From Rhizobium sp. RCAM05350 (lineage in GTDB: Bacteria; Pseudomonadota; Alphaproteobacteria; Rhizobiales; Rhizobiaceae): a DNA stretch of 64,000 nucleotides. The translations under genes were made by a program, and so were the position numbers. The notes beneath the pieces were generated by a model. The model ran no database searches. It was not told the origin of the DNA and saw only the letters and a program-made list of their open reading frames with translations. Every line of letters begins with the position of its first letter. Position 1 is the first letter of the stretch. The stretch covers positions 372,001 through 436,000 of the forward strand of contig CP087975.1 of NCBI GenBank assembly GCA_024426085.1, given 5' to 3'. Below, in pieces: positions 1 through 9,006 of this stretch.

Positions 1-585
1 GGAAACCGGTGCGTCGATCATCCATAACCCCAGCGCCATCATGTCCATCTATGGCCGCTGCCCCGTTCCTGAATTGATCGACGCCGGCATTACAGTCTGC
101 CTCGGTTCCGGACGCCGCGGCACCGGACCGTGGGTACGACATGTTCCGCCACATGGCGCAGTGCATGCACTATCACCGCCGTCACTTCCACGGATCCTGA
201 CTACATGCCACCCGGCAAGACCCTCGAAATGGCGACGATCGACGCGGCCCGCGCGCTCAGCCTGGAGAAAGATCTCGGATCGCTGGAAACAGGCAAGAAG
301 GCGGATATCGTGCTGGTGGATGCCCGCAAGGCGCACATGTACCCGCCGGGAATGCCCGTCACGCGGCTCGCACATTTTGCCAATGCCGCCGATGTCGACA
401 CCGTCATCGTCAACGGAAAGGTGCTGATGCGCGGCCGGCAAATTCCGCACCTCGATATCGCAGAGATTCTCGATAGTGCCGCGCTGGAGCAGAAACGCGC
501 TTTCGAGCGGGTTGGCATGACGCAACTCTGGGCGGAGCCTGCATCCTACTGGCGCACGAGCCGGCGGATAGTTGATACGCATTGA
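1..585 (+). CDS. Amidohydrolase (deaminase-like), 5' truncated by window edge, two frameshifts
   Basis: C-terminal part of a metal-dependent amidohydrolase of the cytosine/guanine-deaminase or TRZ/ATZ type, which hydrolyses C-N bonds of amines or ring amides in the cytoplasm. The first readable stretch contains HNPSAIMSIYGRCP and a GSDAAAPD segment whose Asp is the family's metal or catalytic ligand. The tail has the usual composite-domain signature (GSLETGKKADIVLVD, then TVIVNGKVLM). The reading frame changes twice, near 110 and near 190, each consistent with one inserted base, after which it runs to the stop at 583-585. The 5' end lies outside the window. Substrate is unknown. Family assignment is firm, specific function is not. 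Confidence 0.8.
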
Positions 586-786
586 GCATCGCGGGCCGTC
601 GCACCATCGACTTCCAGCACGCGTGATAATCAGTGGCATGCTTCGATCCGTGACGCGAAACTGCCGCTTCACCAAGGCTGCGGCGCCCACTCGGGGCAAA
701 GTTGAACCGAATTGCTGCCGGTGCGGCAAGCCTGCCTGACCCACCCGGAACAGAGTCAGTCCGGAAACGTTCTGTGCTCGGTCGCA

Positions 787-815
787 AAGAGGGACCCGGC
801 AGCCGGATCCCTCTT
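787..815 (-). terminator. Hairpin terminator downstream of groEL
   Basis: Inverted repeat AAGAGGGA/TCCCTCTT with an inner CCGG/CCGG, 35 bases past the groEL stop. Read on the minus strand it is followed by a short T stretch. Position and symmetry fit a rho-independent terminator for groESL. Confidence 0.7.
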
Positions 816-849
816 CATTTCAAACCCGTGTTTTCGAGACGAAAACGCG

Positions 850-2471
850 TTACATCATGCCGCCCATGTCAGGCATGCCGCCGCCAGCCGATTCCTTCTT
901 CGGCAGTTCGGCAATCATGGCTTCCGTGGTGATCAGCAGCGAGGCAACCGAAGCTGCGTTCTGCAGGGCAGTGCGGACAACCTTGACCGGATCGACGATA
1001 CCCATGGCGATCATGTCGCCAAATTCGCCGGTCTGGGCGTTGTAGCCGTAGTTGTCGGTGTTGCTTTCGAGGATCTTGCCAACGATAATCGAGCCTTCGT
1101 CGCCTGCGTTTTCAGCGATCTGGCGAACCAGCGACTGAAGTGCCTTGCGAACGATATTGATACCGGCGGTCTGGTCGTCGTTCGCGCCCTTGAGATCGAG
1201 AACGATCGAGGCACGCAGCAGAGCGGTACCGCCGCCCGGCACGATGCCTTCTTCGACCGCTGCGCGGGTTGCGTTCAGCGCGTCATCGATACGGTCCTTC
1301 TTTTCCTTCACTTCGATTTCAGTCGCACCGCCGACGCGGATGACGGCAACGCCGCCGGAAAGCTTGGCAAGACGCTCCTGCAGCTTTTCCTTGTCGTAGT
1401 CGGACGTCGTTTCCTCAATCTGGGCCTTGATCTGGGCCACGCGGCCATCGATCTCGGCCTTCTGGCCTGCGCCATCGACCAGGATGGTGTTTTCCTTGGT
1501 GATCGTGACCTTCTTGACGCGGCCGAGCATGTCGAGCGTGACGTTTTCAAGCTTGATGCCGATATCCTCGGATACGACCTGACCCGAGGTCAAAATTGCG
1601 ATGTCTTCGAGCATCGCCTTGCGGCGATCGCCGAAGCCCGGAGCCTTGACGGCAGCGATCTTCAGGCCGCCACGCAGCTTGTTGACGACGAGGGTCGCAA
1701 GAGCTTCGCCTTCAACGTCTTCCGAGATGATCAGGAGCGGCTTGCCAGTCTGAACGACGGCTTCCAGCACAGGCAGAAGCGCCTGCAGATTGGAAAGCTT
1801 CTTTTCATGAAGCAGGACATAGGCGTCCTCGAGTTCAGCCACCATCTTTTCGGCATTGGTGACGAAATACGGGCTGAGATAGCCGCGATCGAACTGCATG
1901 CCTTCGACGACTTCAAGTTCGGTTTCGGCGGTCTTGGCTTCTTCAACCGTGATGACGCCTTCATTGCCGACCTTCTGCATCGCGTCAGCGATGTACTGGC
2001 CGATTTCCGTTTCGCCGTTGGCCGAGATCGTGCCGACCTGGGCCACCTCTTCCGACGTGCTGATCTTCTTGGCCTTGGCCACCAGTCCCTTGACCACTTC
2101 CGTCACGGCAAGATCGATGCCGCGCTTCAGATCCATCGGGTTCATGCCGGCTGCAACGGCCTTAGTGCCTTCGCGCACGATGGCCTGGGCGAGAACGGTC
2201 GCCGTCGTCGTGCCGTCGCCGGCGATGTCGTTGGTCTTCGAAGCCACTTCGCGCACCATCTGGGCGCCCATGTTTTCGAACTTGTCTTCGATCTCGATTT
2301 CCTTGGCGACAGTCACACCATCCTTGGTGATGCGCGGCGCGCCATAGGATTTGTCGATGATGACGTTGCGGCCCTTCGGACCCAAAGTGACCTTGACGGC
2401 GTCAGCGAGGATATCGACACCGCGCAGCAGCTTTTCGCGTCACGGCCGAATTTGATTTGTTTGGCAGCCAT
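850..2471 (-). CDS. groEL: 60 kDa chaperonin GroEL (one frameshift near the N-terminus)
   Basis: ATP-dependent cytosolic chaperonin that folds proteins in a double heptameric ring with GroES. The N-terminus reads MAAKQIKFGRDA, then four bases appear to be missing from a CG-rich run near 2440. The frame resumes at VTLGPKGRNV and continues without interruption. Family marks include the GDGTTTATVLA nucleotide-binding segment, GGGTALLRA, and the flexible C-terminal GGM tail (MPDMGGMM). Restored length is about 540 residues, as expected. It follows groES by 62 bases and shares its CIRCE-controlled promoter. Because the rest is perfectly conserved, the frameshift is more likely a sequence error than a dead gene, although rhizobia often carry several groEL copies and loss of one is possible. 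Confidence 0.97.
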
Positions 2472-2533
2472 AGAAAGAACTCCCGGGCGTATCGCCCAAT
2501 AATATCATGAAAGGGAATAACGTGCAGGCTAAC

Positions 2534-2830
2534 TCAGCCGATGACGCCCATGATGTCGGCTTCCTTCATGATCAGAAGGTCTTCGCCGTTGAGCTTGACT
2601 TCGGTGCCCGACCACTTGCCGAACAGGATACGGTCGCCAGCCTTGACGTCGAGCGCAACGATCTTGCCTGCTTCATCACGGGTGCCGGTGCCGACAGCGA
2701 CGATTTCGCCTTCCTGCGGCTTCTCCTTGGCGGTGTCGGGAATGATGATGCCGCCCTTGGTCTTTGCTTCAGCCTCGATGCGGCGTACGACAACGCGATC
2801 GTGCAGCGGACGAAAATTGGTATCAGCCAT
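2534..2830 (-). CDS. groES: 10 kDa co-chaperonin GroES
   Basis: Co-chaperonin that caps GroEL. The 98-residue product starts MADTNFRPLHDRVVVRR, has the mobile-loop region around KTKGGIIIPDTAKEKPQ and the conserved VKAGDRILFGKWSGTEV segment. Length and sequence are standard for the family, and the gene is intact. First gene of the groES-groEL operon, preceded by a CIRCE element about 55 bases upstream. Confidence 0.98.
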   Translation of the reverse strand: MADTNFRPLHDRVVVRRIEAEAKTKGGIIIPDTAKEKPQEGEIVAVGTGTRDEAGKIVALDVKAGDRILFGKWSGTEVKLNGEDLLIMKEADIMGVIG

Positions 2831-2882
2831 TTTTGGATTCCTTAATGGGCTCGCAGCCGGATGGCTTCTCCCTGTATGACCA

Positions 2883-2909
2883 GTAGCACTCTCCACTTAG
2901 GAGTGCCAG
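2883..2909 (-). promoter_or_regulatory. CIRCE element (HrcA operator) upstream of groESL
   Basis: The sequence has AGCACTC, nine bases, then GAGTGC, matching the CIRCE consensus TTAGCACTC-N9-GAGTGCTAA except at the outer bases. It sits just upstream of groES, where HrcA represses groESL outside heat shock. hrcA itself is not in the window. Confidence 0.85.
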
Positions 2910-3024
2910 CAATCATTCTGCGGCGGGCAGCAATGATAATCCCTGTGTGGCCGAACATTTAAAACATAGAGCCAGTGTAATGTGATAAAGGATCGACTAT
3001 CCGATTTATGATGGGAGTCCGACG

Positions 3025-3144
3025 ATGAAATCATTCATCGATTCCATTTATCACTTTCAATATGTGCTTTTCTTCATCCAGTGGACATTGACTTTGTCTT
3101 TGGCGCTCGGCGCTTACATCGCAATCGATAAAGCATATTTCTGA
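3025..3144 (+). CDS. Small membrane protein, 39 aa
   Basis: Short frame MKSFIDSIYHFQ... with one long hydrophobic stretch (VLFFIQWTLTLSLALGAYIA) ending in a charged tail. A GGGAG ribosome-binding site lies 7 bases before the ATG. A single transmembrane segment is likely. Nothing identifies a function. It lies upstream of the groESL promoter region on the opposite strand and ahead of three small hypothetical genes in the same direction. Confidence 0.5.
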   Translation: MKSFIDSIYHFQYVLFFIQWTLTLSLALGAYIAIDKAYF

Positions 3145-3226
3145 AATATCTTCACTTTTTACGTTGTTTTCATGACGCAAATACCCGCTCCCCAGCCTTC
3201 TGGAGCGCAGCCGAAAGACCGTTGAG

Positions 3227-3421
3227 ATGATCAAGTTTCGCCCAAAGACTGAAGAAGAATTGAAGCAGCCATCTGCGCCTGCGACGGATAAAGCCGCGCC
3301 CCCCAAGCCAGCGGATTCGAAGAAGCGCGAGCGACTGAATGCGCCGGGTTCAACCGGGCAGGCGCAGCGAATGCCGCGCCCTAGAAGAACGCATCCCCAC
3401 GGCGGAAGACAAAACCTGTGA
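3227..3421 (+). CDS. Hypothetical basic, proline-rich small protein (64 aa)
   Basis: Frame starting MIKFRPKTEEELKQP, rich in Lys, Arg, Pro and Ala and without hydrophobic segments, so probably soluble or disordered. There is no recognised domain. It is followed 11 bases later by another small gene in the same direction. Coding status rests on length and amino-acid composition only. Confidence 0.4.
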   Translation: MIKFRPKTEEELKQPSAPATDKAAPPKPADSKKRERLNAPGSTGQAQRMPRPRRTHPHGGRQNL

Positions 3422-3432
3422 TATCCTCTGAA

Positions 3433-3705
3433 ATGAAGCGATCCCATTATCAATGGCGGTTGCTGGAGTTGTCTCCCGAAAATGATTTCATCGGCTTCGA
3501 CGGCGATATTCCGATCGGACGGATTTTCCTGGAGCCGCGTCCGCGCTTCAAAGGATTATGGCGCTGGTCAAATGCCAGAAGCGAAACCGCCATTGCTTCA
3601 CAAGGTTATGCCGCATCCGCCGATCTTGCAGCCGCCGCAGTCGAAGCTTTGTACGAAAAATTGCGGGCTTTCGACCAGACCGGCCCGTTACGCGACGACA
3701 ACTGA
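3433..3705 (+). CDS. Hypothetical protein (90 aa)
   Basis: Begins MKRSHYQWRLLELSPEND. A mixed alpha/beta composition with a regular C-terminal helix (SADLAAAAVEALYEKLRAF) suggests a folded cytosolic protein. No family is recognised. The start was chosen at the Met preceding the basic KRSHYQW segment. It lies between two other small genes on the same strand (3227-3421 and 3752-3976). Confidence 0.55.
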   Translation: MKRSHYQWRLLELSPENDFIGFDGDIPIGRIFLEPRPRFKGLWRWSNARSETAIASQGYAASADLAAAAVEALYEKLRAFDQTGPLRDDN

Positions 3706-3751
3706 ACACATGACAAGTCCTGTGGCTTGGCATGCACCGAAAGGAAATTCC

Positions 3752-3976
3752 ATGAACGTCGATTTTGCAATCACCGGACGCTATGTGCACGAGATCAAAG
3801 CGGTTCTTCAATCCGTGGGAATAAACGAAGGCACCGAATATGACGCGTTGCCTTTCAGTCCCGCGAGCCGCGCAAGTGGCCATCACACGTTCGCGTTTCG
3901 CAACAAGCAGGCCGCTCTCGAAGCTGCGACAACCTGGGAAACGCACGTCAAGCAGCGCGCTCTTTCCCATCGCTGA
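3752..3976 (+). CDS. Hypothetical protein (74 aa)
   Basis: Starts MNVDFAITGRYVHEIK and ends with a helix rich in Ala and Lys. An AAGGAAA ribosome-binding site precedes the ATG. Soluble, no known domain. Last of the small plus-strand genes before a pair of strong hairpins. Confidence 0.5.
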   Translation: MNVDFAITGRYVHEIKAVLQSVGINEGTEYDALPFSPASRASGHHTFAFRNKQAALEAATTWETHVKQRALSHR

Positions 3977-3978
3977 TG

Positions 3979-4041
3979 TCTAACACCCAGTGCCGCGAAC
4001 TGGGTTAATCCCTGTGCCGTGCGAACCACGGCACAGGGATT
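3979..4041. terminator. Two tandem hairpins between convergent genes
   Basis: ACCCAG/CTGGGT (about 3985-4005) is followed by a perfect 15-bp inverted repeat at 4007-4021 and 4027-4041 with a 5-base loop. The region separates the plus-strand gene ending at 3976 from the minus-strand gene ending at 4103. The second hairpin is stable in either orientation, so a bidirectional terminator is likely although no long T-run follows. Confidence 0.6.
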
Positions 4042-4102
4042 CCACTCCCTTGGCGTGCCAATCTGCCGGATATACTCTGTCCGGCAGAGGTGCACGTCTG
4101 CC

Positions 4103-4582
4103 CTATTTGGGAAAGTCCCGGGTGAAGGCATCGAGCACGTCGATGAGAACCTCGTTGACTTTGTCCGTGGTGAAATCATCCAGACCGATCACGTTGTGTC
4201 CAACCGACACGCTTTGCGCAGATGAACGGCGATAGTGCTGAAACTGGATATGATCCTCGGTCAGGCTGACGGCGCTTCGGATCGACCTGCCGGTGAGTTC
4301 GCTTGCTATTTCCATCTCGACTTTTGACGACGTTCCCGGAGCCGGCTCGGTGAGCCGCATTTTCGGCATGTCGGCCATTTGAAGTTTCTGGTTCAAAACC
4401 TCGATGACACTTTCAATCTTGGGGCGGAAGACCTGTACCCAGTTCTCCTCCACCCATTGTTTCCGGTCGGCCTTCCTGGATTTGGCCAGTTCGATCTCCT
4501 GCTGCTTTCGCCTTGCTTCGCTCTCGATACGGCTTCCCAAGGCAAGAAGTTTATTCAGGCGCTCATCGGTGAATTTGGACAT
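4103..4582 (-). CDS. Hypothetical coiled-coil protein (159 aa)
   Basis: The product begins MSKFTDERLNKLLALGS. The first 60 residues are highly charged and helical (IESEARRKQQEIELAKSRK), suggesting a coiled coil. The rest is mixed and ends VLDAFTRDFPK. An AGGA motif lies 6-7 bases before the chosen ATG. An ATG two codons upstream is an alternative. No family recognised. It is convergent with the small gene cluster at 3.2-4.0 kb. Confidence 0.6.
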   Translation of the reverse strand: MSKFTDERLNKLLALGSRIESEARRKQQEIELAKSRKADRKQWVEENWVQVFRPKIESVIEVLNQKLQMADMPKMRLTEPAPGTSSKVEMEIASELTGRSIRSAVSLTEDHIQFQHYRRSSAQSVSVGHNVIGLDDFTTDKVNEVLIDVLDAFTRDFPK

Positions 4583-4745
4583 GGTCATTCCTAGAAACGT
4601 TGAAGCAGACAGCTGGCGATCGGATGTGCAGAACAACAATCCAAGGCAACGCCCTGAAAGCCAAGCCATCACAACGGCGCCTCCAAAAATTCTTTGAAGG
4701 CGCCATTGATACCGGAACCTCAGAGACCCGCGGCAATCCGCAGCG

Positions 4746-5096
4746 TCACAGAGTTTTTGTAATCTCGAGTTCGCAGGATTTTGCCAGCGCGGTGTTCGGT
4801 TTGTCCGCACCCAGTGGGGTCGCCCAACCGGCTTTTTCCACGATGCCACTGCGAGAATAGGGGCCAGCCGCCTTCAACTCGACGAGCACGGCGGCACCCA
4901 AAGGATCGGATTTGGATTTTTCAACGCAATAGGGTGTCAGGGCTGCGGCAATTCCCGAAGACGTTTCGGTTGCGGAATTCTTTCGCGCAGTGCCGCCGGT
5001 CACCCAGCCGCCCCAGGTAAAGCCAACGATGGCCATAGCAATAGCGCCGACGACGACGCCGTTGATGGCGGGCTTCGTCCAGGTGGGGATATCCAA
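4746..5096 (-). CDS. Hypothetical membrane-anchored protein
   Basis: After a short LDIPTWTKPAING lead there is one transmembrane helix (VVVGAIAMAIVGFTWGGWVTGG). A soluble C-terminal part of about 80 residues with two Cys follows (YCVEKS and KSCELEI), probably periplasmic. No ATG sits at a sensible position; TTG at 5096 or 5108 is the likely start, with AAAGGA upstream. Similar one-helix proteins of unknown function are common in rhizobia, as I recall them. Function unknown. Confidence 0.5.
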   Translation of the reverse strand: MDIPTWTKPAINGVVVGAIAMAIVGFTWGGWVTGGTARKNSATETSSGIAAALTPYCVEKSKSDPLGAAVLVELKAAGPYSRSGIVEKAGWATPLGADKPNTALAKSCELEITKTL

Positions 5097-5330
5097 AATA
5101 TGATCCAATCCTTTGAGGGCGCCGAAACACGCAATTGCATGCCGACATGCATCGATAGCACCATGTGCAGATATCCTCGCATCAAATCGATGCATCGCCG
5201 GCAATACATCCCGCCGGGCCTCAGCCCCGGATCAGTAAACCGTTCTTCGTCTTCGTTCACGCTTCAGCAGATTGAAGACACGTCATCGCCTGCACCGAAG
5301 ACAGCGAGCGCCGCCTATCGCCCAGGATCA

Positions 5331-6544
5331 TCAAGCCGGCGCCAGCGTGGGCTGGGCCTTCGCAAACGGCCTGAAGGTCATGGCAATCAGGAAGGCCCCG
5401 ATGCCGATGCCCCAGGCGCCGATATAGAGCCAGCTATAGGTGGCGAACGTATCGTAGATCAGACCACCCGCCACCGGGCCGGTCGCCATGCCGAGGCTTC
5501 CGGCCATGGCCGTTCCGCCGATAACAGTGCCCATCATCCGCTGCGGAAAGTTCTCACGCGCCAGCACCGCATAGAGCGGCATGACGCCGGCATAGATGAA
5601 GCCGAACAGGGCTGCCACGGCATAAAAGGCCGAAAGCTCGCGCACGAAAACATAGGCGAGCGCGCCAAAAGCCTGGATGAGGAGGCCGATGACCAGAATG
5701 CGCTTGGCGCCGTAGCGGTCTCCGAGAAGGCCGAAGGCAACGCGGCCGCCCATGCCGGCAAGCCCTTCAACGCTGTAGATCGAAACGGCTGCGATCATCG
5801 GGATGCCGCAGCTGATGGCGTAACTCACGGTATGGAAGATCGGGCCGGAATGGGTGGCGCAGCAGAAGAAATTGGTAAGCATCAGGACGATGAACTGGGG
5901 GATTTCAACGCCTGGCTCATCGTCATGTTCGACTGCGGACCCTGATCGCCCGCCGTGCCGGCGCTTTCGTGATCAGCTACGGGCGGGCTGCGGACCAGGA
6001 ACGATACAGGGATCATGATGGCGGCGGCAATGGCTGCGATGATCAGCATCGAGGTTCGCCAGTCATAGATGGAGACGAGCCAGGCGGCGAGCGGCGACAT
6101 GGTCATCGGCGCCATGCCCATGCCGGCCGAAACAAGCGAGACGGCCAGGCTGCGATGGGTATCGAACCAGCCGGTAACGCAGGCCATCATCGGCGCGAAG
6201 ATGGCGGCGGTGGCGCCGCCGACGACAAGGCCGAAGACCAGCTGGAACTCAACCAGCGACGTTGCCCGGCTGGCCATCGCAAGGCTTGCCGTCAGGATAA
6301 CCGAACCCGTCAGCACGATGACACGCGGACCCCAACGGTCCGACAAGGTGCCCCAGATCATGCTGGCCAGCGCCATGGCAAGGAAGCCGATGGTCATGGC
6401 GCTGGATATGCCGGTGACCGACCAGCCGGTATCGCGAGAGATTGGCAGGAGAAAGACCGGCAGGGAAAACACCGCACCGATGGCGAGGCAGCCGAGCAGA
6501 CCACCAGCAGCGACGATGACCCAGCGATAGGAAGAAGCGTTCAT
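5331..6544 (-). CDS. MFS transporter (one frameshift)
   Basis: Major facilitator of about 405 residues. The N-terminal half (MNASSYRWVIVAAGG...) has six hydrophobic segments and the loop 2-3 signature WGTLSDRWGPR. The C-terminal half repeats it as FGLLGDRYGAKR. The halves are in different frames: the break lies in a run of Cs near 5898, where QALKSPQF would read through if one C were restored. The sequence resembles the oxalate/formate antiporter-like or monocarboxylate group, but substrate cannot be told. The neighbours are unrelated small enzymes. Confidence 0.85.
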
Positions 6545-6597
6545 TCCCGTGTCTCCGTTTCAATGAACCGATAAATCTGCAGAGCCCGGCAGCATGT

Positions 6598-7173
6598 TCA
6601 TCCGGCCCCATAGACGAGGCTCACGCGCCCGCCGCCAAGCGGCTGAACCGACCGCAGCTCAAGTTTATGACAATGTTCCACTGCGGCAAAGAGCGGCTTT
6701 CCTGCGCCGGCGACCAGCGGGTAGACGATCAGCCGGAGTTCATCGACCAGCCCGGCATCGAGAAGGCTCGCGGTCGTGCGGGCGCCGCCGACGAGGTAGA
6801 TATCCTTGCCGGGCTGGCGTTTCAGGTCTGCGATGTCGTCAAGCCCGCGGATGAAGTGTGTCTTCGGCCAGAGAGCCGAGGACACGGTGTTCGACAGCAC
6901 GTAATGGGGCGTGCGCTTGGCAAAGCCGGCCCACTCGATTTCCGCCGGCGTCGGGGCATTTCCGGTGATCCAGGCGGGCATTTCCGGCTCGTTTTGGACC
7001 GAGGTCCAATAGGCCTCGTAACCGCCATACATGCCGGCGCCCAGAAGGCAGGCATCCACCTGCGGCATAATGCCGAAGTCATCCGACCAGGCATCCACCC
7101 AGTCAGGCGTACCTTCCGCTCCTTCTACCTTGCCGTCGATCGTGATCTTCATTCCGGCAATCAATTTCCGCAT
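6598..7173 (-). CDS. RibD C-terminal/dihydrofolate-reductase-like protein
   Basis: Intact 191-residue protein starting MRKLIAGMKITIDGKVEG. It has the DHFR-superfamily layout of the RibD C-terminal (YyaP/YwjB) group: the opening strand, KTHFIRGLDDIADLK, and the nucleotide-binding strand DIYLVGGARTTASLL. A NAD(P)H-dependent reductase is likely, substrate unknown. It sits with two AHSA1/SRPBCC genes on the same strand, a grouping often seen in soil bacteria. Confidence 0.85.
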   Translation of the reverse strand: MRKLIAGMKITIDGKVEGAEGTPDWVDAWSDDFGIMPQVDACLLGAGMYGGYEAYWTSVQNEPEMPAWITGNAPTPAEIEWAGFAKRTPHYVLSNTVSSALWPKTHFIRGLDDIADLKRQPGKDIYLVGGARTTASLLDAGLVDELRLIVYPLVAGAGKPLFAAVEHCHKLELRSVQPLGGGRVSLVYGAG

Positions 7174-7239
7174 ACCAACCTCCCGCTGGTTGAGGCGTTC
7201 CGCGCAGCTGGACCGGGCGGAAGCCTCTGAAAGAACGTC

Positions 7240-7713
7240 CTAAACTGCCAGTGCACGCTCGGTCTCCGTCATCGGATCGCCGATATTGGGATCGCCCTTG
7301 CCTGTCTCGATCAGGTCCCGCAGACTACTGTTGATGTATGTGCCCCACCCTTGCGAGCAGGCGTCGTAGCATTCGTATTCGGGAACCAGGCCCTGGTGGG
7401 TGAAGCGGACTTCCGTCTTGTCGCTGGTTCGGGAGATATCGAAAACAATCTCCGTGTTCTTCCACTCTGTCTCGTCTTCCGTGAAGCTGAAATAGTTGTC
7501 GAGCACCAGCCAAACGACTTTTTTGCCAGGGATCAATTCCGTCACCCTGATCTTGCAGCGATGGACGTCCTGGAAGTGGTAGTCGAACTCGCCGCCGACC
7601 TTATCGGTGGGGCCGTTGATAGCCTGCGACCACCATCCACGAACATTGTTGATGGCAGAAAAAGTGATTTCCGGCGTCTGGTCGACGGTAAAACTGGTGG
7701 TGAAACTGTTCAT
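7240..7713 (-). CDS. AHSA1/SRPBCC-domain protein
   Basis: Intact 157-residue protein, MNSFTTSFTVDQTPEITF at the start. It shows the START/Bet v1-like fold signature with GWWSQAINGPTDKVGGEF, the strand KKVVWLVLDNYF and a C-terminal helix (WGTYINSSLRDLIETGKG). Such proteins bind small hydrophobic ligands; no ligand is known here. Separated by 66 bases from the RibD-like gene and by 78 from a second SRPBCC gene. Confidence 0.85.
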   Translation of the reverse strand: MNSFTTSFTVDQTPEITFSAINNVRGWWSQAINGPTDKVGGEFDYHFQDVHRCKIRVTELIPGKKVVWLVLDNYFSFTEDETEWKNTEIVFDISRTSDKTEVRFTHQGLVPEYECYDACSQGWGTYINSSLRDLIETGKGDPNIGDPMTETERALAV

Positions 7714-7791
7714 GGCGATCTCCGTTTCGTCGGTTGAGGCGCGATCCGCCCCGCAAGCTCATCTCACGGGACTGGAACGTGCAGGGTTACG

Positions 7792-8325
7792 TCAGGCCGG
7801 CATGCGCCGGGCGTACTCGGTCCTCAGGTGGCTCCAGCCATCCCAGAACGGCTCAGGCGCGTTGCCGGAGGTGCGGGCGACCAAGGTGTCGAGATGCATG
7901 TGCCAGCCGGCACCGAACATCAGGATGGCGGCGCGATCCGGCAGGCTGCGATGGATGACGGTGAGCAGCACGTCCTTGCCTTTCGGCTCCAGGTCGAAGG
8001 AAATGTCACCACTATTGCCCCAGGAGATGGCGAGCCGGCGCGGTGGGTCGAGTTCGGTGATCCGGCTGCCCATCCGCTGCACCTCGGAAAAACCCTCCGG
8101 CCGCTTGCTCGGCGGATCGGAGAGGTCGTCATTGCGCCATACCAGTTCGAAGGATGCATCGAGCTTCATCGGCATGTCACCCGCCGCCAGCCACTGGCGG
8201 CGTAGATCGCTTTCGGTCAGGTAGGCCCAGACCTGCTCGATCGGGCCAAGCAAAAGACGCTCCATCTTCAACGTCGCGGGCGCGATTAGAACGCCATAGG
8301 GCTCGAGTGGGGCAAGCTCGTTCAT
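7792..8325 (-). CDS. AHSA1/SRPBCC-domain protein
   Basis: Intact 177-residue protein, start MNELAPLEPYGVLI after an AGGAG ribosome-binding site. The pattern ATLKMERLLLGPIEQVWAYL followed by LRRQWLAAGDM is typical of AHSA1-like proteins encoded just downstream of ArsR-family regulators. Here the regulator is only a remnant (8374-8466), while its operator survives, so the gene may now be constitutive or controlled in trans. Ligand unknown. Confidence 0.88.
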   Translation of the reverse strand: MNELAPLEPYGVLIAPATLKMERLLLGPIEQVWAYLTESDLRRQWLAAGDMPMKLDASFELVWRNDDLSDPPSKRPEGFSEVQRMGSRITELDPPRRLAISWGNSGDISFDLEPKGKDVLLTVIHRSLPDRAAILMFGAGWHMHLDTLVARTSGNAPEPFWDGWSHLRTEYARRMPA

Positions 8326-8373
8326 GGATATTCTCCTTGCTTGCTGTGATCAGCGGTTGGCGGCGCCAAATGA

Positions 8374-8466
8374 TCAACCGCCCAAATGCTCACGCAGCAT
8401 CCGGCAGCGTTGGGCATCGCCGAGGGCATGAAAGACGAAATGCATTTGAAGGTTTTATTCAACCAT
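8374..8466 (-). pseudogene. Remnant of an ArsR-family regulator
   Basis: Reading from the ATG at 8466 gives MVE, a stop codon, then NLQMHFVFHALGDAQRCR and MLREHLGG before a second stop. This matches the opening of ArsR regulators paired with AHSA1 genes, where the fourth residue is normally Tyr (one base from the stop seen). The winged helix and dimerisation region, about 70 residues, are missing before the downstream SRPBCC gene. Both a nonsense change and a deletion are seen, so this looks like genuine decay rather than a single sequencing error. Confidence 0.65.
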
Positions 8467-8498
8467 ACGGATGAATGTAGGCGCGCAAATAGCGATAG

Positions 8499-8514
8499 TC
8501 AACCATTTAGTTGA
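8499..8514. promoter_or_regulatory. ArsR-type operator palindrome
   Basis: TCAACCATTTAGTTGA: inverted repeat TCAAC-N6-GTTGA, 33 bases upstream of the ArsR remnant. It resembles the TTCAACCA-TGGTTGAA sites that precede arsR-AHSA1 pairs. A half-similar CAACCAT lies at the remnant's start codon. Confidence 0.5.
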
Positions 8515-8526
8515 ATGTTTCATGGG

Positions 8527-8990
8527 CAATGAGATGCGCCCGTTGCCGGACAACGGGACCTCGGGGAAAAAGGCCCGGCCTTCGTCAAAGCCCTGCCCGT
8601 CAAAGAATTTCTCGGCGCTGGTCTGACGGCCGCGGAGCGGATGAAGAAATATGAGAATGAAGCGGAATTGATCTGAAAGGAAAAGCATTAGCCTTCCTGC
8701 AGCATTTCGGGAATTCCAGACGATGCTTCTACGGCATCACTCGCGGCACGACCTCCCGCGTAAGACACTCACGATGATGGTAGGGTATTCAGTCTTCACC
8801 CACGCGATCCGCAACAAGACTGCTGCTGCGCCCATAACCGTTGTTTCGGAAATCGGGGAGGTCGCGGGCCTCTGCTGTGGTCGGCCTATCCGTTCAAGCT
8901 GGGTGCGCTGTGACTGGGTGCAATGTCGTCATCCCTGAACACGGCAGACGAAGATGACACACCGCTACTCGAGATCGCCATTTGAACCTC
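8527..8990. other. Region without a supported gene
   Basis: Short frames exist (for example a tail reading LTAAERMKKYENEAELI up to about 8680), but none has a credible start or a recognised family. No strong hairpin or repeat was seen. It may hold decayed coding sequence. Confidence 0.4.
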
Positions 8991-9006
8991 GCCGCCCCAC
9001 TATGCC

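Noticed and set aside
712..2502. Long plus-strand open frame opposite groEL
   Set aside because: It is the antisense shadow of GroEL, caused by GC-rich codon use. It has no family resemblance of its own.
3031..3453. 140-codon minus-strand frame opposite the small plus-strand genes
   Set aside because: Composition is that of a shadow, and the plus-strand genes have better starts and ribosome-binding sites.
8723..8938. 71-codon plus-strand frame
   Set aside because: No ribosome-binding site, odd composition and no recognisable similarity.
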